Positions 20,893 to 29,769 are shown, numbered from the stretch's first letter. The stretch is DNA of 64,000 nt from Lacticaseibacillus parakribbianus (GCF_025490915.1 NZ_JANQBA010000012.1:16538-80537), one strand, 5' to 3'. Translations and numbers: made by a program. Notes: generated from the letters alone by a model not told the origin.

Positions 20893-21207
20893 TTAGTGCT
20901 CACCGGCCTCGGCCGGCAGCAGAATGGTTTGGCGCTGGCCGTCGTCGTAGGCCATCACGGTTTTGGGTAGCCGGGTCTGGTAGTCGAACGGCAGGTCAAC
21001 GGCGATCTGGGTGTCGTCGCCTTCCTGGGAGAAGGCGACGGTCAGCTTGCCCTTGGTGTTCAGCAGGTCAAAGCGCAGCAGGTGGCCCAGCGGCACGACG
21101 CCGCTGAGGTTTTGATCGATGATCAGCCAGATGCTGTCGATGATCTCGCCTGGTACCTGCGAGATCACGCCAAACGTGGCAAAGCGACTGTGTTCAGGTG
21201 AAAACAT
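20893..21207 (-). CDS. DUF960 family protein
   Basis: 104 aa. Pattern of DUF960: RFATFGVISQVPGEIIDSIW, LIIDQNLSGVVPLGHLLRFD, then an acidic beta segment and a hydrophobic end (MAYDDGQRQTILLPAE). DUF960 proteins are small cytoplasmic proteins of Firmicutes of unknown function. It is followed by a terminator and preceded by the YbaK gene with a 13-nt gap, so the two are probably co-transcribed. Confidence 0.8.
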   Translation of the reverse strand: MFSPEHSRFATFGVISQVPGEIIDSIWLIIDQNLSGVVPLGHLLRFDLLNTKGKLTVAFSQEGDDTQIAVDLPFDYQTRLPKTVMAYDDGQRQTILLPAEAGEH

Positions 21208-21220
21208 GTGGGGACCCCCT

Positions 21221-21733
21221 TCATTCGGCCTGTTCGGTCAGTGCGGTGATGTCTTGAAACTCGGCCTGGACCAGCTTGGCCAGGTCCTTGGGCGCGACGC
21301 CCACGGAGCGGCCGATTTTGCCGGCCGACACCAGAATTTCGCTTTCCTCAAGCGCTTCGGTGCCGATGAAAATCGGGTAGCGGTACCGGGCGTGGATGCC
21401 GATCGGCGTGTTGGCACCGTGCTCGTAGCCGGTCGTTTGAACCAGATCGCGCAGCGGCACCATGCCGACCTTCTTGTTGCCGGACACGGCCGCGAGCTTC
21501 TTGTAGTCGATGTGGCGATCCAGCGGCACCACCCCCACCACCGGGCCGGTTTTGTTACCGGTCAGGACCAGGGTCTTGTAGATGCGGTGCTCGGGAACGC
21601 CGATGTGATCGACCGACAGCTGCGCCACGTCGCCTTGCTCATGGGTGGGAAACTCGTACGGCACGTAGGCGACCTTCGCCTTGTCCAGCATTTTCTCCAC
21701 CAGCGTCTTATCGTCTCGCTTCTTCTTGCTCAT
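21221..21733 (-). CDS. ybaK: YbaK/EbsC-type Cys-tRNA(Pro)/aminoacyl-tRNA deacylase
   Basis: 170 aa from the ATG at 21733 (GGGGAGGC upstream); a longer frame overlaps the terminator of apt. Domain of the YbaK/ProX editing family: KVAYVPYEFPTHEQGDVAQL, YKTLVLTGNKTGPVVGVVPL, DYKKLAAVSGNKKVGMVPLR, GANTPIGIHARY. It removes cysteine mischarged on tRNA-Pro by ProRS. ProRS itself (52406-54115) contains a related insertion domain. Confidence 0.92.
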   Translation of the reverse strand: MSKKKRDDKTLVEKMLDKAKVAYVPYEFPTHEQGDVAQLSVDHIGVPEHRIYKTLVLTGNKTGPVVGVVPLDRHIDYKKLAAVSGNKKVGMVPLRDLVQTTGYEHGANTPIGIHARYRYPIFIGTEALEESEILVSAGKIGRSVGVAPKDLAKLVQAEFQDITALTEQAE

Positions 21734-21794
21734 GTCTGCCTCCCCTTCTATCATCGCACTTGGCCGCGGCCACTGCAATGTTTGGCCCTGACGC

Positions 21795-21824
21795 AAAAAC
21801 CGGCAGGGCCAAACCCCGCCGGTT
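21795..21824 (-). terminator. Terminator of apt
   Basis: AACCGGC (21798-21804) pairs with GCCGGTT (21818-21824); minus-strand tail GTTTTTGCG. It lies just beyond the apt stop at 21829. Confidence 0.65.
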
Positions 21825-21828
21825 GAAC

Positions 21829-22356
21829 TTATTTGCCTTGGTAGGTGGTCAGGGTGAACATGTCGTAGTCCTTGATCTTGTCGCGGCCGTGCAGGTCGGA
21901 CAGCTCGACCAAAAACGCGGTGCCGACCACCACGCCGCCGAGCTTTTCAACCAGCTCGATGGTCGCGGCGATCGTGCCGCCGGTGGCCAGCAGGTCGTCG
22001 CAGACCAAAACGCGCTGGCCCGGGCGAATCGCGTCTTGGTGCAGGTACAAGGTGGCCTGGCCGTACTCCAGGTCGTAGCTGGCGCTGACGGTCGGCCGCG
22101 GCAGCTTGCCCTTCTTCCGCGCCGGGGCGAAGCCGACGCCCAGCTTGTAGGCGACCGGGCAGCCGACGATGAAGCCACGCGCCTCGGGCCCGACGATCAT
22201 CTCGACGTTCTTGTCCTTGGCGTAGGCGACGATTTCGTCGGTGGCGGCGGCGTAGGCCTCGCCATCGGCCATCAAAGGCGAGATGTCGCGGAACACGATG
22301 CCGGGCTCCGGAAAGTCCGGAACGCTTGCGATGTAGTCTTTAAAATTGATTGCCAT
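21829..22356 (-). CDS. apt: Adenine phosphoribosyltransferase
   Basis: 175 aa. Converts adenine and PRPP to AMP in purine salvage. The PRPP loop [20 protein letters not shown] is intact; N-terminal [20 protein letters not shown] and [20 protein letters not shown] are diagnostic. It follows recJ by 15 nt, a conserved pairing in lactobacilli, and ends at its own terminator. Confidence 0.97.
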   Translation of the reverse strand: MAINFKDYIASVPDFPEPGIVFRDISPLMADGEAYAAATDEIVAYAKDKNVEMIVGPEARGFIVGCPVAYKLGVGFAPARKKGKLPRPTVSASYDLEYGQATLYLHQDAIRPGQRVLVCDDLLATGGTIAATIELVEKLGGVVVGTAFLVELSDLHGRDKIKDYDMFTLTTYQGK

Positions 22357-22371
22357 GTTGTTGCTCCATTC

Positions 22372-24648
22372 CTAATGATTCGTCAATCGTGCTTCAAGCT
22401 CGCGCCGGTCTGCGGTTTGCAACTCATGCGCCAGCGCCAAAAAAGTGGCCCGAGCCTGGTAGGCCGCGGCGTCTTGCAGCGGCTTTTTGGCCGGATGCTC
22501 GGCCAGGTCGATAAACGCACCCTTTATTGTAACAAACCCGAGTTCAAAAAACACCTGCACCGCCAAGATTGCCTGGCCGACCGCGACGTGAACCGCCTTG
22601 GCCAAGGCCGGCAGGTGGTGCTTGTCAAACTGCGGGTGAGCGGCCAGGTAGCGCAGCACGGCGGCACACTCGCTGCGCGTCGGCAAGGCGACCAGCTCCG
22701 CCGGTGCGGCGTAAAACATCACCCGCACCGGCAGGCTCAGCTTGGCCAGCGCGGCGTCCAGCTGGGCCGCGTCACTGGGCAGATCCACCAGCACCGCGTC
22801 GGCGGTGCCTGCGGCCAGGTCCTGGGCCAGCACGGTCGGGCCGCCGAACTGAAACTGGCGGGTGAATTTGGCCTGCCGCTTGGCGTCAAAAAACACGTAG
22901 GTCAAGGCCGGCCGAAACTGGGCGGCGCTGATGTCTGGTCCCCGCCAGTCGATGACGGCCGGCGCCTGCAGCTGCCAGTCGCACAGCCGCAGTTGCAGGC
23001 TGGTGTTGCCCTGCCAAGTGTTGGCGTCCAGCCGCACCGCCAGCTTCACCTGCGTCGCCTGGCTCAAGGCCTGCGCCTGATCGCCGTAACCGAAGGCCAC
23101 CACGGCGGCGCCGTCGGCCACGAAGCGCAGATGCGCGTTGGTCTGACCCATGGTTTTGATCCGGTCGATCAGGTCCGGGCGCAAGGAGAAGGTCGGCTCC
23201 GGGTTGCCGTTGCCAAACGGCGCGAGCTGGCGCATGGCCCGGTAGTGGTCAAGCGTCAGGTCGGCCGTGGTCAGCCGCGCGGCGATGGCAAGCGGCGGCT
23301 TGGGCTGATCCTTCAAGCTGGTCGCCGCCGCCTGTTCCATCGCGGCCTGGAGCTTGGGCAGGTTGGCCACCGGCACCGTCAACCCGCAGGCCATGCCATG
23401 GCCACCAAAGGCGGTCATGGCGGCGCGTTCGGCGTTCAGCGCGTTGAACAGGTGGAAGGCTGGCACCGAGCGGCCGGAGCCCTTGGCGCTTTGACCATCC
23501 GCCGCGATATTCAAGACCAAGGTCGGCTTGCCGGTCGCCTCGACCACCTTGCTGGCGACGATGCCAAGCACCCCTTCGTGCCAGCCGGCGTGGGCCAGAA
23601 TCAGGGTGCGACGGCCTTGGTTTTCCGGCGTCTGCGCCATTTCCAGGGCGACCTTGCTGATGTCTTGCACCAGCGCCTGACGCTTGGCGTTCAGGTCGTT
23701 GATGTTTTGGGCCAGCGCCTGGGCCTCCGCGTCGTCGAAGGTGGTCAAAAGCGTGACCCCGGGATTGGCGTCACCGAGCCGCCCCAGCGCGTTCAGGCGT
23801 GGCCCGATGCCAAAGCCGATGCTGGTTTCGTCCACCGTCGCCGGGTCGATTTTGGCCGCGGCGAGCAGCGCGGCGATGCCGACCCGCGGCTGGGTGCGAA
23901 TCATGGCCAGGCCCATCTGCACGATGATGCGGTTCTCGTCGGTCAGGTCGACTAGATCGGCCACCGTACCCATCGCCGCCAGGTCAATGCTTTCAACCGG
24001 GGCGGCGCCGAGCAGCGCCGAGGCGACCTTAAAGGCCACCCCGGCCCCGCTCAGGCCGCCGAAGGGGTAGTGACCCTCTGGGTGGCGCGGATGCACCACC
24101 GCCACCGCCTGGGGTAAAACGGCCGGCAGCTCGTGGTGGTCGGTCACCACCACGTCCATCCCGGCGGCCTGGGCGGCATCGATCACCGCCGCCCCGCCAA
24201 CCCCGTTGTCGACGGTGATCACCAGCTGGGTGCCGGCGCTTTGCAGGTAGCGGTACACCGCGGCGTTGGGGCCGTAACCGTCGGTGAAGCGGTCCGGAAT
24301 GAACACCGTGGGTTCGGCCCCCATGCTCTGCAGCGTCTCCAGCATGATGCTGGAGGCGGTCAGCCCGTCGACGTCGTAGTCCCCGTAAATGGTGATTTTC
24401 TCCTGATTCTCGATAGCCTGCTGAATCCGCGCGACCGCCTTGTCCATGTCGTGAAGCAGGAAGGGATCGTGCAGCCGCGCCATGTCCGGGTTGATGAACG
24501 CCTCGTAGGCCTCCGGGGTCGTGATCTTGCGTTGTATCAACAGCCGCGCCAAAAACGGCGGCACCTTCAGGTTGGTCGCCACCTCCGTTATCGCGTCGCT
24601 TTCTGGTTGTGCCTCAAGTTGCCAATCGTACCGTGGGCTCACATGCAT
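22372..24648 (-). CDS. recJ: Single-stranded-DNA-specific exonuclease RecJ
   Basis: 758 aa. 5'-3' ssDNA exonuclease of recombination and mismatch repair. DHH motifs: YGDYDVDGLTASSIML, ITVDNGVGG, VVTDHHELPAVLP, ATMGTVADLVDL region, then the OB-like DHHA1 part and the Gram-positive C-terminal extension (residues 550-758) that is alanine-rich. AGGAC lies ahead of the ATG. It reads into apt. Confidence 0.95.
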   Translation of the reverse strand: MHVSPRYDWQLEAQPESDAITEVATNLKVPPFLARLLIQRKITTPEAYEAFINPDMARLHDPFLLHDMDKAVARIQQAIENQEKITIYGDYDVDGLTASSIMLETLQSMGAEPTVFIPDRFTDGYGPNAAVYRYLQSAGTQLVITVDNGVGGAAVIDAAQAAGMDVVVTDHHELPAVLPQAVAVVHPRHPEGHYPFGGLSGAGVAFKVASALLGAAPVESIDLAAMGTVADLVDLTDENRIIVQMGLAMIRTQPRVGIAALLAAAKIDPATVDETSIGFGIGPRLNALGRLGDANPGVTLLTTFDDAEAQALAQNINDLNAKRQALVQDISKVALEMAQTPENQGRRTLILAHAGWHEGVLGIVASKVVEATGKPTLVLNIAADGQSAKGSGRSVPAFHLFNALNAERAAMTAFGGHGMACGLTVPVANLPKLQAAMEQAAATSLKDQPKPPLAIAARLTTADLTLDHYRAMRQLAPFGNGNPEPTFSLRPDLIDRIKTMGQTNAHLRFVADGAAVVAFGYGDQAQALSQATQVKLAVRLDANTWQGNTSLQLRLCDWQLQAPAVIDWRGPDISAAQFRPALTYVFFDAKRQAKFTRQFQFGGPTVLAQDLAAGTADAVLVDLPSDAAQLDAALAKLSLPVRVMFYAAPAELVALPTRSECAAVLRYLAAHPQFDKHHLPALAKAVHVAVGQAILAVQVFFELGFVTIKGAFIDLAEHPAKKPLQDAAAYQARATFLALAHELQTADRRELEARLTNH

Positions 24649-24774
24649 CGTCCTTTCTAACCGAACTAGTATAACAAAAAACGGCGCGGATATCCGCTGA
24701 AGGTGTTACAATAATGTTGTAAGATTTTTCAGCCCTACTCCAATCAGCGACTGATGCAGATAGGAGAGATTGAC

Positions 24775-25101
24775 ATGGCAGCAACTGCTGAAGCATTAAA
24801 GATTGCCGAAGACGCAATCAACAACCAAGGGTTCGTCACCGAAAAGGAGCTTGCAGACCTGAAGGACCGCGATTACGCGCGTGATCTGGCCGCAACGCTC
24901 ACCAAGTCCCGGGAAAAGAAGCAGGAGGAAGGCTACATCTACGCCGAGCCCTTCGACTTCGCCGGCGGTGACATTGAAAACATCGTGTGGAACATGGACG
25001 TCATCAAGACCCGCGACGCCGCCAAGCAAAAGCTGGCCGACGACATGGGCCTGACGATGCCAACCGCCACCCTGTCAGACGTCGACAAAGTCGAGTTCTG
25101 A
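24775..25101 (+). CDS. Hypothetical protein, 108 aa
   Basis: 108 aa from the ATG at 24775 (AGGAGAG 8 nt upstream). Helical and acidic: EALKIAEDAINNQGFVTEKE, LADLKDRDYARDLAATLTKS, YAEPFDFAGGDIENIVWNMD. No membrane segment and no recognised family. It has its own terminator and an upstream region with TACAAT, so it is a single-gene unit divergent from recJ. The function is unknown. Confidence 0.65.
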   Translation: MAATAEALKIAEDAINNQGFVTEKELADLKDRDYARDLAATLTKSREKKQEEGYIYAEPFDFAGGDIENIVWNMDVIKTRDAAKQKLADDMGLTMPTATLSDVDKVEF

Positions 25102-25115
25102 CCTCAGTCAACCGG

Positions 25116-25143
25116 ACCCGGGCCGCTGCCCGGGTCTTTTTTT
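25116..25143 (+). terminator. Terminator after the 108-aa gene
   Basis: Perfect 8-bp stem GACCCGGG/CCCGGGTC with CCGCTG loop, then TTTTTTT. Confidence 0.85.
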
Positions 25144-25179
25144 ACCCAATCGGCGCTTCCCGCCAGAAAGCAGGTTCCC

Positions 25180-25638
25180 ATGACCCCAGACACATTCTTC
25201 GCCCAGGCCAAGCAGGCCGGGGCCATCACCCCAGACGCAACGCTTGATTCCGCCTACCAGTTCGGCGCCGACCCCCAAACCGCCACCGCGCTGGCAACGC
25301 TGGTGCTCAGCGGTCAAAAAACGGCGACCACCAGCGGCTTTGCGCTGTATCGGCTGAACCACGAGCCGCTGCCGGCAACCGGGGAGCTCGACATCATCCT
25401 GGACGGCGCCGGTGAGCCGGTCGCGCTGACCGTGACCACCGCCGTCACGGTCCAAGCCTACGCCCAAGTCGGGGCCGCTCACGCCGCGGCGGAAGGCGAA
25501 GGCGACGGCAGTCTGGCTTACTGGCGCCGGGTTCACGATGCCTTTTTCACCGCCGAGTACCAGGCGGCCGGCCTGTCCTTCGATCCGGCCACCGCACTAG
25601 TGGTGCTCGAGCACTTTCGCGTCATCTACCGCGGCTGA
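25180..25638 (+). CDS. ASCH-domain protein
   Basis: 152 aa. ASCH fold of PUA-like RNA-binding proteins: TLVLSGQKTATTSGFALYRL, LDIILDGAGEPVALTVTTAV, the conserved acidic YAQVGAAHAAAEGEGDGS then LAYWRRVHDAFFTAEYQ. ASCH proteins are linked to RNA or nucleotide processing; the exact substrate is unknown here. Low-key ribosome site. It lies between two terminators. Confidence 0.9.
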   Translation: MTPDTFFAQAKQAGAITPDATLDSAYQFGADPQTATALATLVLSGQKTATTSGFALYRLNHEPLPATGELDIILDGAGEPVALTVTTAVTVQAYAQVGAAHAAAEGEGDGSLAYWRRVHDAFFTAEYQAAGLSFDPATALVVLEHFRVIYRG

Positions 25639-25654
25639 ACCAGCCGCAACGCCA

Positions 25655-25704
25655 AAGCGGTCGCCCCACGCTCCTATGCCAAGAGCGTGAGACGACCGCT
25701 TTTT
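25655..25704. terminator. Terminator after the ASCH gene
   Basis: Long imperfect stem AAGCGGTCG ... CGACCGCTT with an inner hairpin ACGCTC/GAGCGT; TTTTT follows on the plus strand. Confidence 0.75.
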
Positions 25705-25750
25705 GTGTTGCGCCACCTGGGTGCCGGCCGGCGGTAGGACCCGCTTTTGC

Positions 25751-28318
25751 CTAGGCGCGGCTTGACTCATCCCGTAGCAGCGCCACCACCAGCGCGTCCG
25801 GAATCACCCGGGCCGAATCGCCAATCTGCTCGCCGCGGTCCAGCCGCTTGGCCAGCGCCAGCTTGTGCTGATGAACCACGGTGTCGGCGAAGGTTCGCGC
25901 CCAGCGCCCGTTGGCCCGCTCAGCCGGCGGTAGCTGCAAGTAGCGCTGCGACGCGACGGCCTTGAGCAGCTCGCAATTGACCTGCCACTGTTGGCCGACG
26001 ACGGCGACCACGATGTCGCCGATCTCATCTGGGGTGTAGTCGGCGAATTCGATGGTCAAGGGAATCCGCGACCGCAGCCCCGGGTTCGCATCGAGAAAAT
26101 GCGCCATCTCCTTGGTGTAACCGGCGAAGATCGCGACGAACTGGTCGCGCTGGTTCTCAAGCGCCGTGATGAACGTCTCCACCACCTGCTTACCGAAGTC
26201 GTTGCCAGACTGGCCCTCAAGCGTCAGCTGGTAGGCCTCATCGACGAACAGGACCCCGCCGAGGGCGTCGCGAATCACCTTTTGCGTCTTGGCCTCGGAC
26301 TGACCGATGTAGCCGGCGACCAGGTCCGGACGCGAGACTTCCACCACCGTGGCGCGTGGCAGGATGCCAAGGTTGTAAAACAGCTTGGCGATCAGCCGCG
26401 CCACGGTCGTCTTCCCGGTCCCGGGATTACCGGCAAAAACCATGTGGTAAGTCGGCTTGGCCGCGTCCCCGAGGGTGTCGGCCAAAGCCGCATTGACCTT
26501 GACCTGCTGGACCAGATCGTGAACGAAGGCCTTGACCTCAGTCAGGCCGATCATGCCGTCCAGCTGGGCCAACAGCTGCTCGGTGCTGTCGGCCTTGTCG
26601 CCGTCGTCGCCGCCGGTCAGCTCGCCGATATCCGCGTCGGTGATCGCATCGAACACATCCGGGTGGTTCTTCGCGGCGATGCGAATCAGCTCCTCGTTTT
26701 GGTTGCGGACCCACCGCGCGTTGTCGTGGCTGACGTCGGCCTGGTAGGCCCTGACAATCGCCTTTTCGTACAGGTCTTGGTTCAACTGGAACCCCTTGCT
26801 TTGCAGCTCCTGAGTCCCAATCTGGGCGATCTCGGCCGGTGCGTAGTCCTCGAAGTTGAAGGTGTTGGGGGCCCGGCTGGCCAGGCCAGGGTTCATGCTC
26901 AGAAAATCATTCATCTCCTTGGTGTAGCCGGCGAAGATGATCATTAAGTCGTCGCGGTGATCCTCCATGTACTTGAGAATCGTGTCGACCGCCTCTTGCC
27001 CCCAGTTGGTGCCGCCTTCTTGGTACAGGCTGTAGGCCTCATCGACGAACAAGACCCCCCCTCGGGCCTCCTCGAGCTTCTGTTGGGTGTTCAGGGCCGT
27101 CCCCCCGACGACGTTGGCGACGAGGTCCTTGCGGCTGACCTCGACGTAGTGATCGGTCGGCAGCACCCCCTCCTCGTACATCGCCCGGCCGACCAGCCGG
27201 GCCACCGTCGTCTTGCCGGTGCCGGGGTTCCCCAGAAAAAGCGAGTGCAGCGACTGGGACACCGATTCAAACCCCTGTTCCTCACGCCGTTTGGAAAACT
27301 GCGCGAGGTTCACGAATTGGGCGACCTCGGCCTTCACCTGTTCAAGCCCAATCATCGCGTTGAGCACATCGATGGCGCGAGGGGCGTCGTCGGTGGCCGC
27401 GGCCTGGCCGGAGGCCGTGTCCTGGTCGCCTTGCGCTGAGTCGGCGGCCCGGTCATCCCCGTTCGCATCGGCAGTCTGGTCCGCTCCGCCTTCGTCGCCG
27501 GCTTGGGCCGCCTCCCCGCCTTCTGCCTGCATCTGGCCCCACTCGGCGCCGGGGACGCTGGCCTCAGCCGTCGCGTCGGGATAGACGATGATCCGGTGGT
27601 CGTCATCAACGTTGGTGGCCTGAACCGTCAACGCGCTGTCCGTGACGTCGATGTTGGCGACGCCTTCCTCGATGTTTAGATCCTCGATGGTGGCCGCGCT
27701 CCCGCTCAAGAACCTCAGTGTCCAGCGATCTGAGGCAGCCGGAATCAAGTAGAGACTCGAGGCCTGAAGCTCGGCGTGGTTCTGAAGGTAACTGAACCCG
27801 CTGAGTTGTGTCTCGGCGATTTCAATCTGTGATTGTATAATCGCGACACCGTGAACGTCGCACTGGGTCAGTGTGACATGCGAAGCTTCCTCAACATAGA
27901 TACCAAATTCCTCATCCTCAGCGTGTTCGATTTCACACGCCGTCAGGCTGAACGTCGCACCAGTGCCGTGCAGTGTTGGGTAATTATACCGAAGCCCAAT
28001 CACAACGCAACGTGACAGCGTAACCGCACCCATGGCGGCAAAAATTGCGCCGGCCTCCTCACCGAAGCTTTCGAGCTGCAAGTTTTCAAGCGTCAGCTGC
28101 CCGTTTTGCTGCACGACCATCTGGGCCCGGATGATCACCTCCCCCGGCGCCTCGCCCAGCCCTTTGACCGTCAAGGAACGCGAGCCAATGTCGTAGCCGT
28201 TCGCCAGGTTGTACTCCCCGGGCTCCACGCAGACCACATCCCCTGCCTGGGCCGTGTTGAAGGCCTCCTCCAGCGATTTTTTGCCAAAACCGCGGCCGAC
28301 CGTGATTGCTCTTCTCAT
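25751..28318 (-). CDS. Beta-helix plus tandem AAA+ ATPase (CbbX/EccA-like)
   Basis: 855 aa in three parts. Residues 1-240 form a right-handed parallel beta-helix like pectin-lyase folds (LTVKGLGEAPGEVIIRA, LTLENLQLESFG, VTLSRCVVIGL, VTLTQCDVHGVAI). A very acidic low-complexity linker follows (about 245-300). Then come two AAA+ modules of the CbbX/SpoVK/EccA clade: Walker A GNPGTGKTTVARLVG near 360 and GNPGTGKTTVARLIA near 624, Walker B GGVLFVDEAYSL and GGVLFVDEAYQL. CbbX/EccA ATPases remodel or recruit secreted substrates. It overlaps no other gene but is 11 nt from the membrane protein upstream. Whether it assists a type VII-like or other surface system is not seen here. Confidence 0.9.
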   Translation of the reverse strand: MRRAITVGRGFGKKSLEEAFNTAQAGDVVCVEPGEYNLANGYDIGSRSLTVKGLGEAPGEVIIRAQMVVQQNGQLTLENLQLESFGEEAGAIFAAMGAVTLSRCVVIGLRYNYPTLHGTGATFSLTACEIEHAEDEEFGIYVEEASHVTLTQCDVHGVAIIQSQIEIAETQLSGFSYLQNHAELQASSLYLIPAASDRWTLRFLSGSAATIEDLNIEEGVANIDVTDSALTVQATNVDDDHRIIVYPDATAEASVPGAEWGQMQAEGGEAAQAGDEGGADQTADANGDDRAADSAQGDQDTASGQAAATDDAPRAIDVLNAMIGLEQVKAEVAQFVNLAQFSKRREEQGFESVSQSLHSLFLGNPGTGKTTVARLVGRAMYEEGVLPTDHYVEVSRKDLVANVVGGTALNTQQKLEEARGGVLFVDEAYSLYQEGGTNWGQEAVDTILKYMEDHRDDLMIIFAGYTKEMNDFLSMNPGLASRAPNTFNFEDYAPAEIAQIGTQELQSKGFQLNQDLYEKAIVRAYQADVSHDNARWVRNQNEELIRIAAKNHPDVFDAITDADIGELTGGDDGDKADSTEQLLAQLDGMIGLTEVKAFVHDLVQQVKVNAALADTLGDAAKPTYHMVFAGNPGTGKTTVARLIAKLFYNLGILPRATVVEVSRPDLVAGYIGQSEAKTQKVIRDALGGVLFVDEAYQLTLEGQSGNDFGKQVVETFITALENQRDQFVAIFAGYTKEMAHFLDANPGLRSRIPLTIEFADYTPDEIGDIVVAVVGQQWQVNCELLKAVASQRYLQLPPAERANGRWARTFADTVVHQHKLALAKRLDRGEQIGDSARVIPDALVVALLRDESSRA

Positions 28319-28329
28319 CGTGTCCCCTC

Positions 28330-29025
28330 CTAATTATTGAGCTTCTTGGCGACAATCAGCATGTAGATGAGCCCGATCGGCCCGATCACGATGCTGAGCG
28401 GAAACTTGATCAAGAAAAAGACAAAGTACAGCCCAAACCGCAGCAGCTCCGAGCTAGTGTCGGCGGCCGGCTCCCCTTGGCCGTGGCCGAAGAAGGCGTC
28501 GGTCACGACGAAGCGATTGGCGTGCATCGCCCGACCGATTTCCTGCAGCACAGTGGTCGCAAACGGGTACAGCAAGACGGTGAGGACGGTGAACCACACC
28601 GGCACCCGGACGTACCACAGCCAGACGGCCCCCAGAATTGCATACACGTAGCGCGTGACCCAAAACAAGACCGGCTGCATAGTAAACAACCGCACCAAGA
28701 CGTTGTCGGACTTGGTCGCCGGCCTGATTGCGCCGCTCTTGGGCGCAATGCCTTTTTTTCTGGCGTCGGCCGCTTCGAAGGCCTTCAAGATGGCCTGCGT
28801 GTCGGCGTTGCGCTTGGCCTCTCGTCGTTCGGCCTCCGCCGCCTGTTCGACCGCCTGCGCGGTCACCGTCGCGGCCATCGCCTCGCGGTTCTTGACCGCG
28901 GCCGCGGTGGCGGCATCGACCCCGAACTTGGGGTGTGAGCCGCGCTTTGGCGGCTGATCTGCGGCGGCTTGCTTGGTGGCTGACAGCGGCGCGGCATCCA
29001 CGCCAAACTTTGGTTTACTCGACAT
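28330..29025 (-). CDS. Membrane protein with repeated PKFGVDAA motif
   Basis: 231 aa. Residues 5-12 and 32-39 repeat PKFGVDAA. An alanine/charged coiled-coil region follows (about 40-95), then four or so hydrophobic helices from residue 108 (LFTMQPVLFWVTRYVYAILG, VWFTVLTVLLYPFATTVLQE, LLRFGLYFVFFLIKFPLSIV, IGPIGLIYMLIVAKK). The first half is cytoplasmic by composition. It is co-transcribed with the tandem AAA+ gene 11 nt downstream; the repeated peptide could be a docking motif for the ATPase, which is inference. No family is recognised. Confidence 0.75.
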   Translation of the reverse strand: MSSKPKFGVDAAPLSATKQAAADQPPKRGSHPKFGVDAATAAAVKNREAMAATVTAQAVEQAAEAERREAKRNADTQAILKAFEAADARKKGIAPKSGAIRPATKSDNVLVRLFTMQPVLFWVTRYVYAILGAVWLWYVRVPVWFTVLTVLLYPFATTVLQEIGRAMHANRFVVTDAFFGHGQGEPAADTSSELLRFGLYFVFFLIKFPLSIVIGPIGLIYMLIVAKKLNN

Positions 29026-29452
29026 AAGCGTTCCTCCCGTTGTGAAAAATGGCGTAAAAAATAGCCAACCCCTGACCAGGCCTCACAAAATCGGAATCGC
29101 GTTACAAATATGCAACTCCGATGGTGATGAACCTGTTCAACTGATTAGCTAATCATTTTTTGAATATAAAATGAGTCGTTATAACGAGGTTAATGCTACC
29201 CCAAACGCAAGAAAAACTCAAGTGGGTTTCGATGGGGCGAGCAAGACCTTACCGCCTATGTCAGCGCGACTGAAACCACGGCCAAAGTCCCCGCCGTTGC
29301 CGCCATGGCTGTCGATGCAACTATGGACAAACCGAGGCAACCAATTCGTTAATCTCCTCACCGGCCATGTCAGCCATTTTTGCGGATTGACTGCGAACCA
29401 AGCTGACCAAATCCAGCACAGGGTCACCGACTGACACTCACCTGGCCTCACG
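29026..29452. other. Region without intact gene; possible remnant and operator palindrome
   Basis: Upstream of the AAA+ operon. TGATTAGCTAATCA (29142-29155) is a perfect 14-bp palindrome. One plus-strand frame reads FRWGEQDLTAYVSATETTAK (about 29,225-29,290) before a stop at about 29,348 and looks like a decayed gene piece, with no intact start. Further rightward nothing can be supported until the terminator at 29453. Confidence 0.35.
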
Positions 29453-29483
29453 ATCGCCCATCCCCCATTGGATGGGCGATTTT
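29453..29483 (+). terminator. Plus-strand terminator in the intergenic region
   Basis: Perfect stem ATCGCCCATCC/GGATGGGCGAT with 6-nt loop, followed by TTTTG. It implies that a plus-strand transcript (the decayed gene or an RNA) once ended here. Confidence 0.7.
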
Positions 29484-29619
29484 GCTAACCCCACATCTCT
29501 TAACCGCTTTGCGACAAGCTAGCACCGCTTCAAATGCAAGCCCTCAAAACCTGCGGCTCCGCCGCCTCGGCGCTTCGCGCCGTAAGAATCCCAGGTGATC
29601 TAGGAAAGGGGTGAAGCAC

Positions 29620-29682
29620 ATGCTCGACTTGATGTCCGTATTGGGAAGCATCTGGGGTAACAGCACCGGCACCCACAACTAA
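29620..29682 (+). CDS. 20-codon putative signalling peptide
   Basis: MLDLMSVLGSIWGNSTGTHN, preceded by GGAAAGGGGTGAAGC and followed by an intrinsic terminator 10 bp after its stop. Single-cistron peptide gene directly upstream of an Rgg-like regulator, same direction. Rgg-associated short hydrophobic peptides have this size and position, with a hydrophobic N-terminal half and a C-terminal part that could be the pheromone. It is too short for normal gene calling; coding status rests on the ribosome site, terminator and context. Confidence 0.5.
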   Translation: MLDLMSVLGSIWGNSTGTHN

Positions 29683-29692
29683 CTTTTCACAT

Positions 29693-29720
29693 AGCTCGCC
29701 TATATGGCGGGCTTCTTTTT
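29693..29720 (+). terminator. Terminator after the peptide gene
   Basis: AGCTCGCC-TATAT-GGCGGGCT (8 bp, one G-U) then TTCTTTTT. It separates the peptide transcript from the regulator gene 50 bp downstream. Confidence 0.7.
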
Positions 29721-29769
29721 CTCTGAACCAGGCGGTATCATAATTACATCGAAGCGAGGAGGCACGGGT

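Noticed and set aside
20893..21207. Gene disrupted by the prophage
   Set aside because: DUF960 gene appears complete with its own terminator, so it is not the broken target.
21760..23955. Very long plus-strand open frame opposite recJ/apt
   Set aside because: It is the antisense shadow of GC-rich codons in recJ and apt; no ribosome site and no recognisable domains. Similar long antisense frames oppose dnaK, lepA, polC, infB and proS.
29171..29434. 87-codon plus-strand frame
   Set aside because: No ribosome site, proline/arginine-rich antisense-like composition; a different frame in the same place looks more like a decayed gene.
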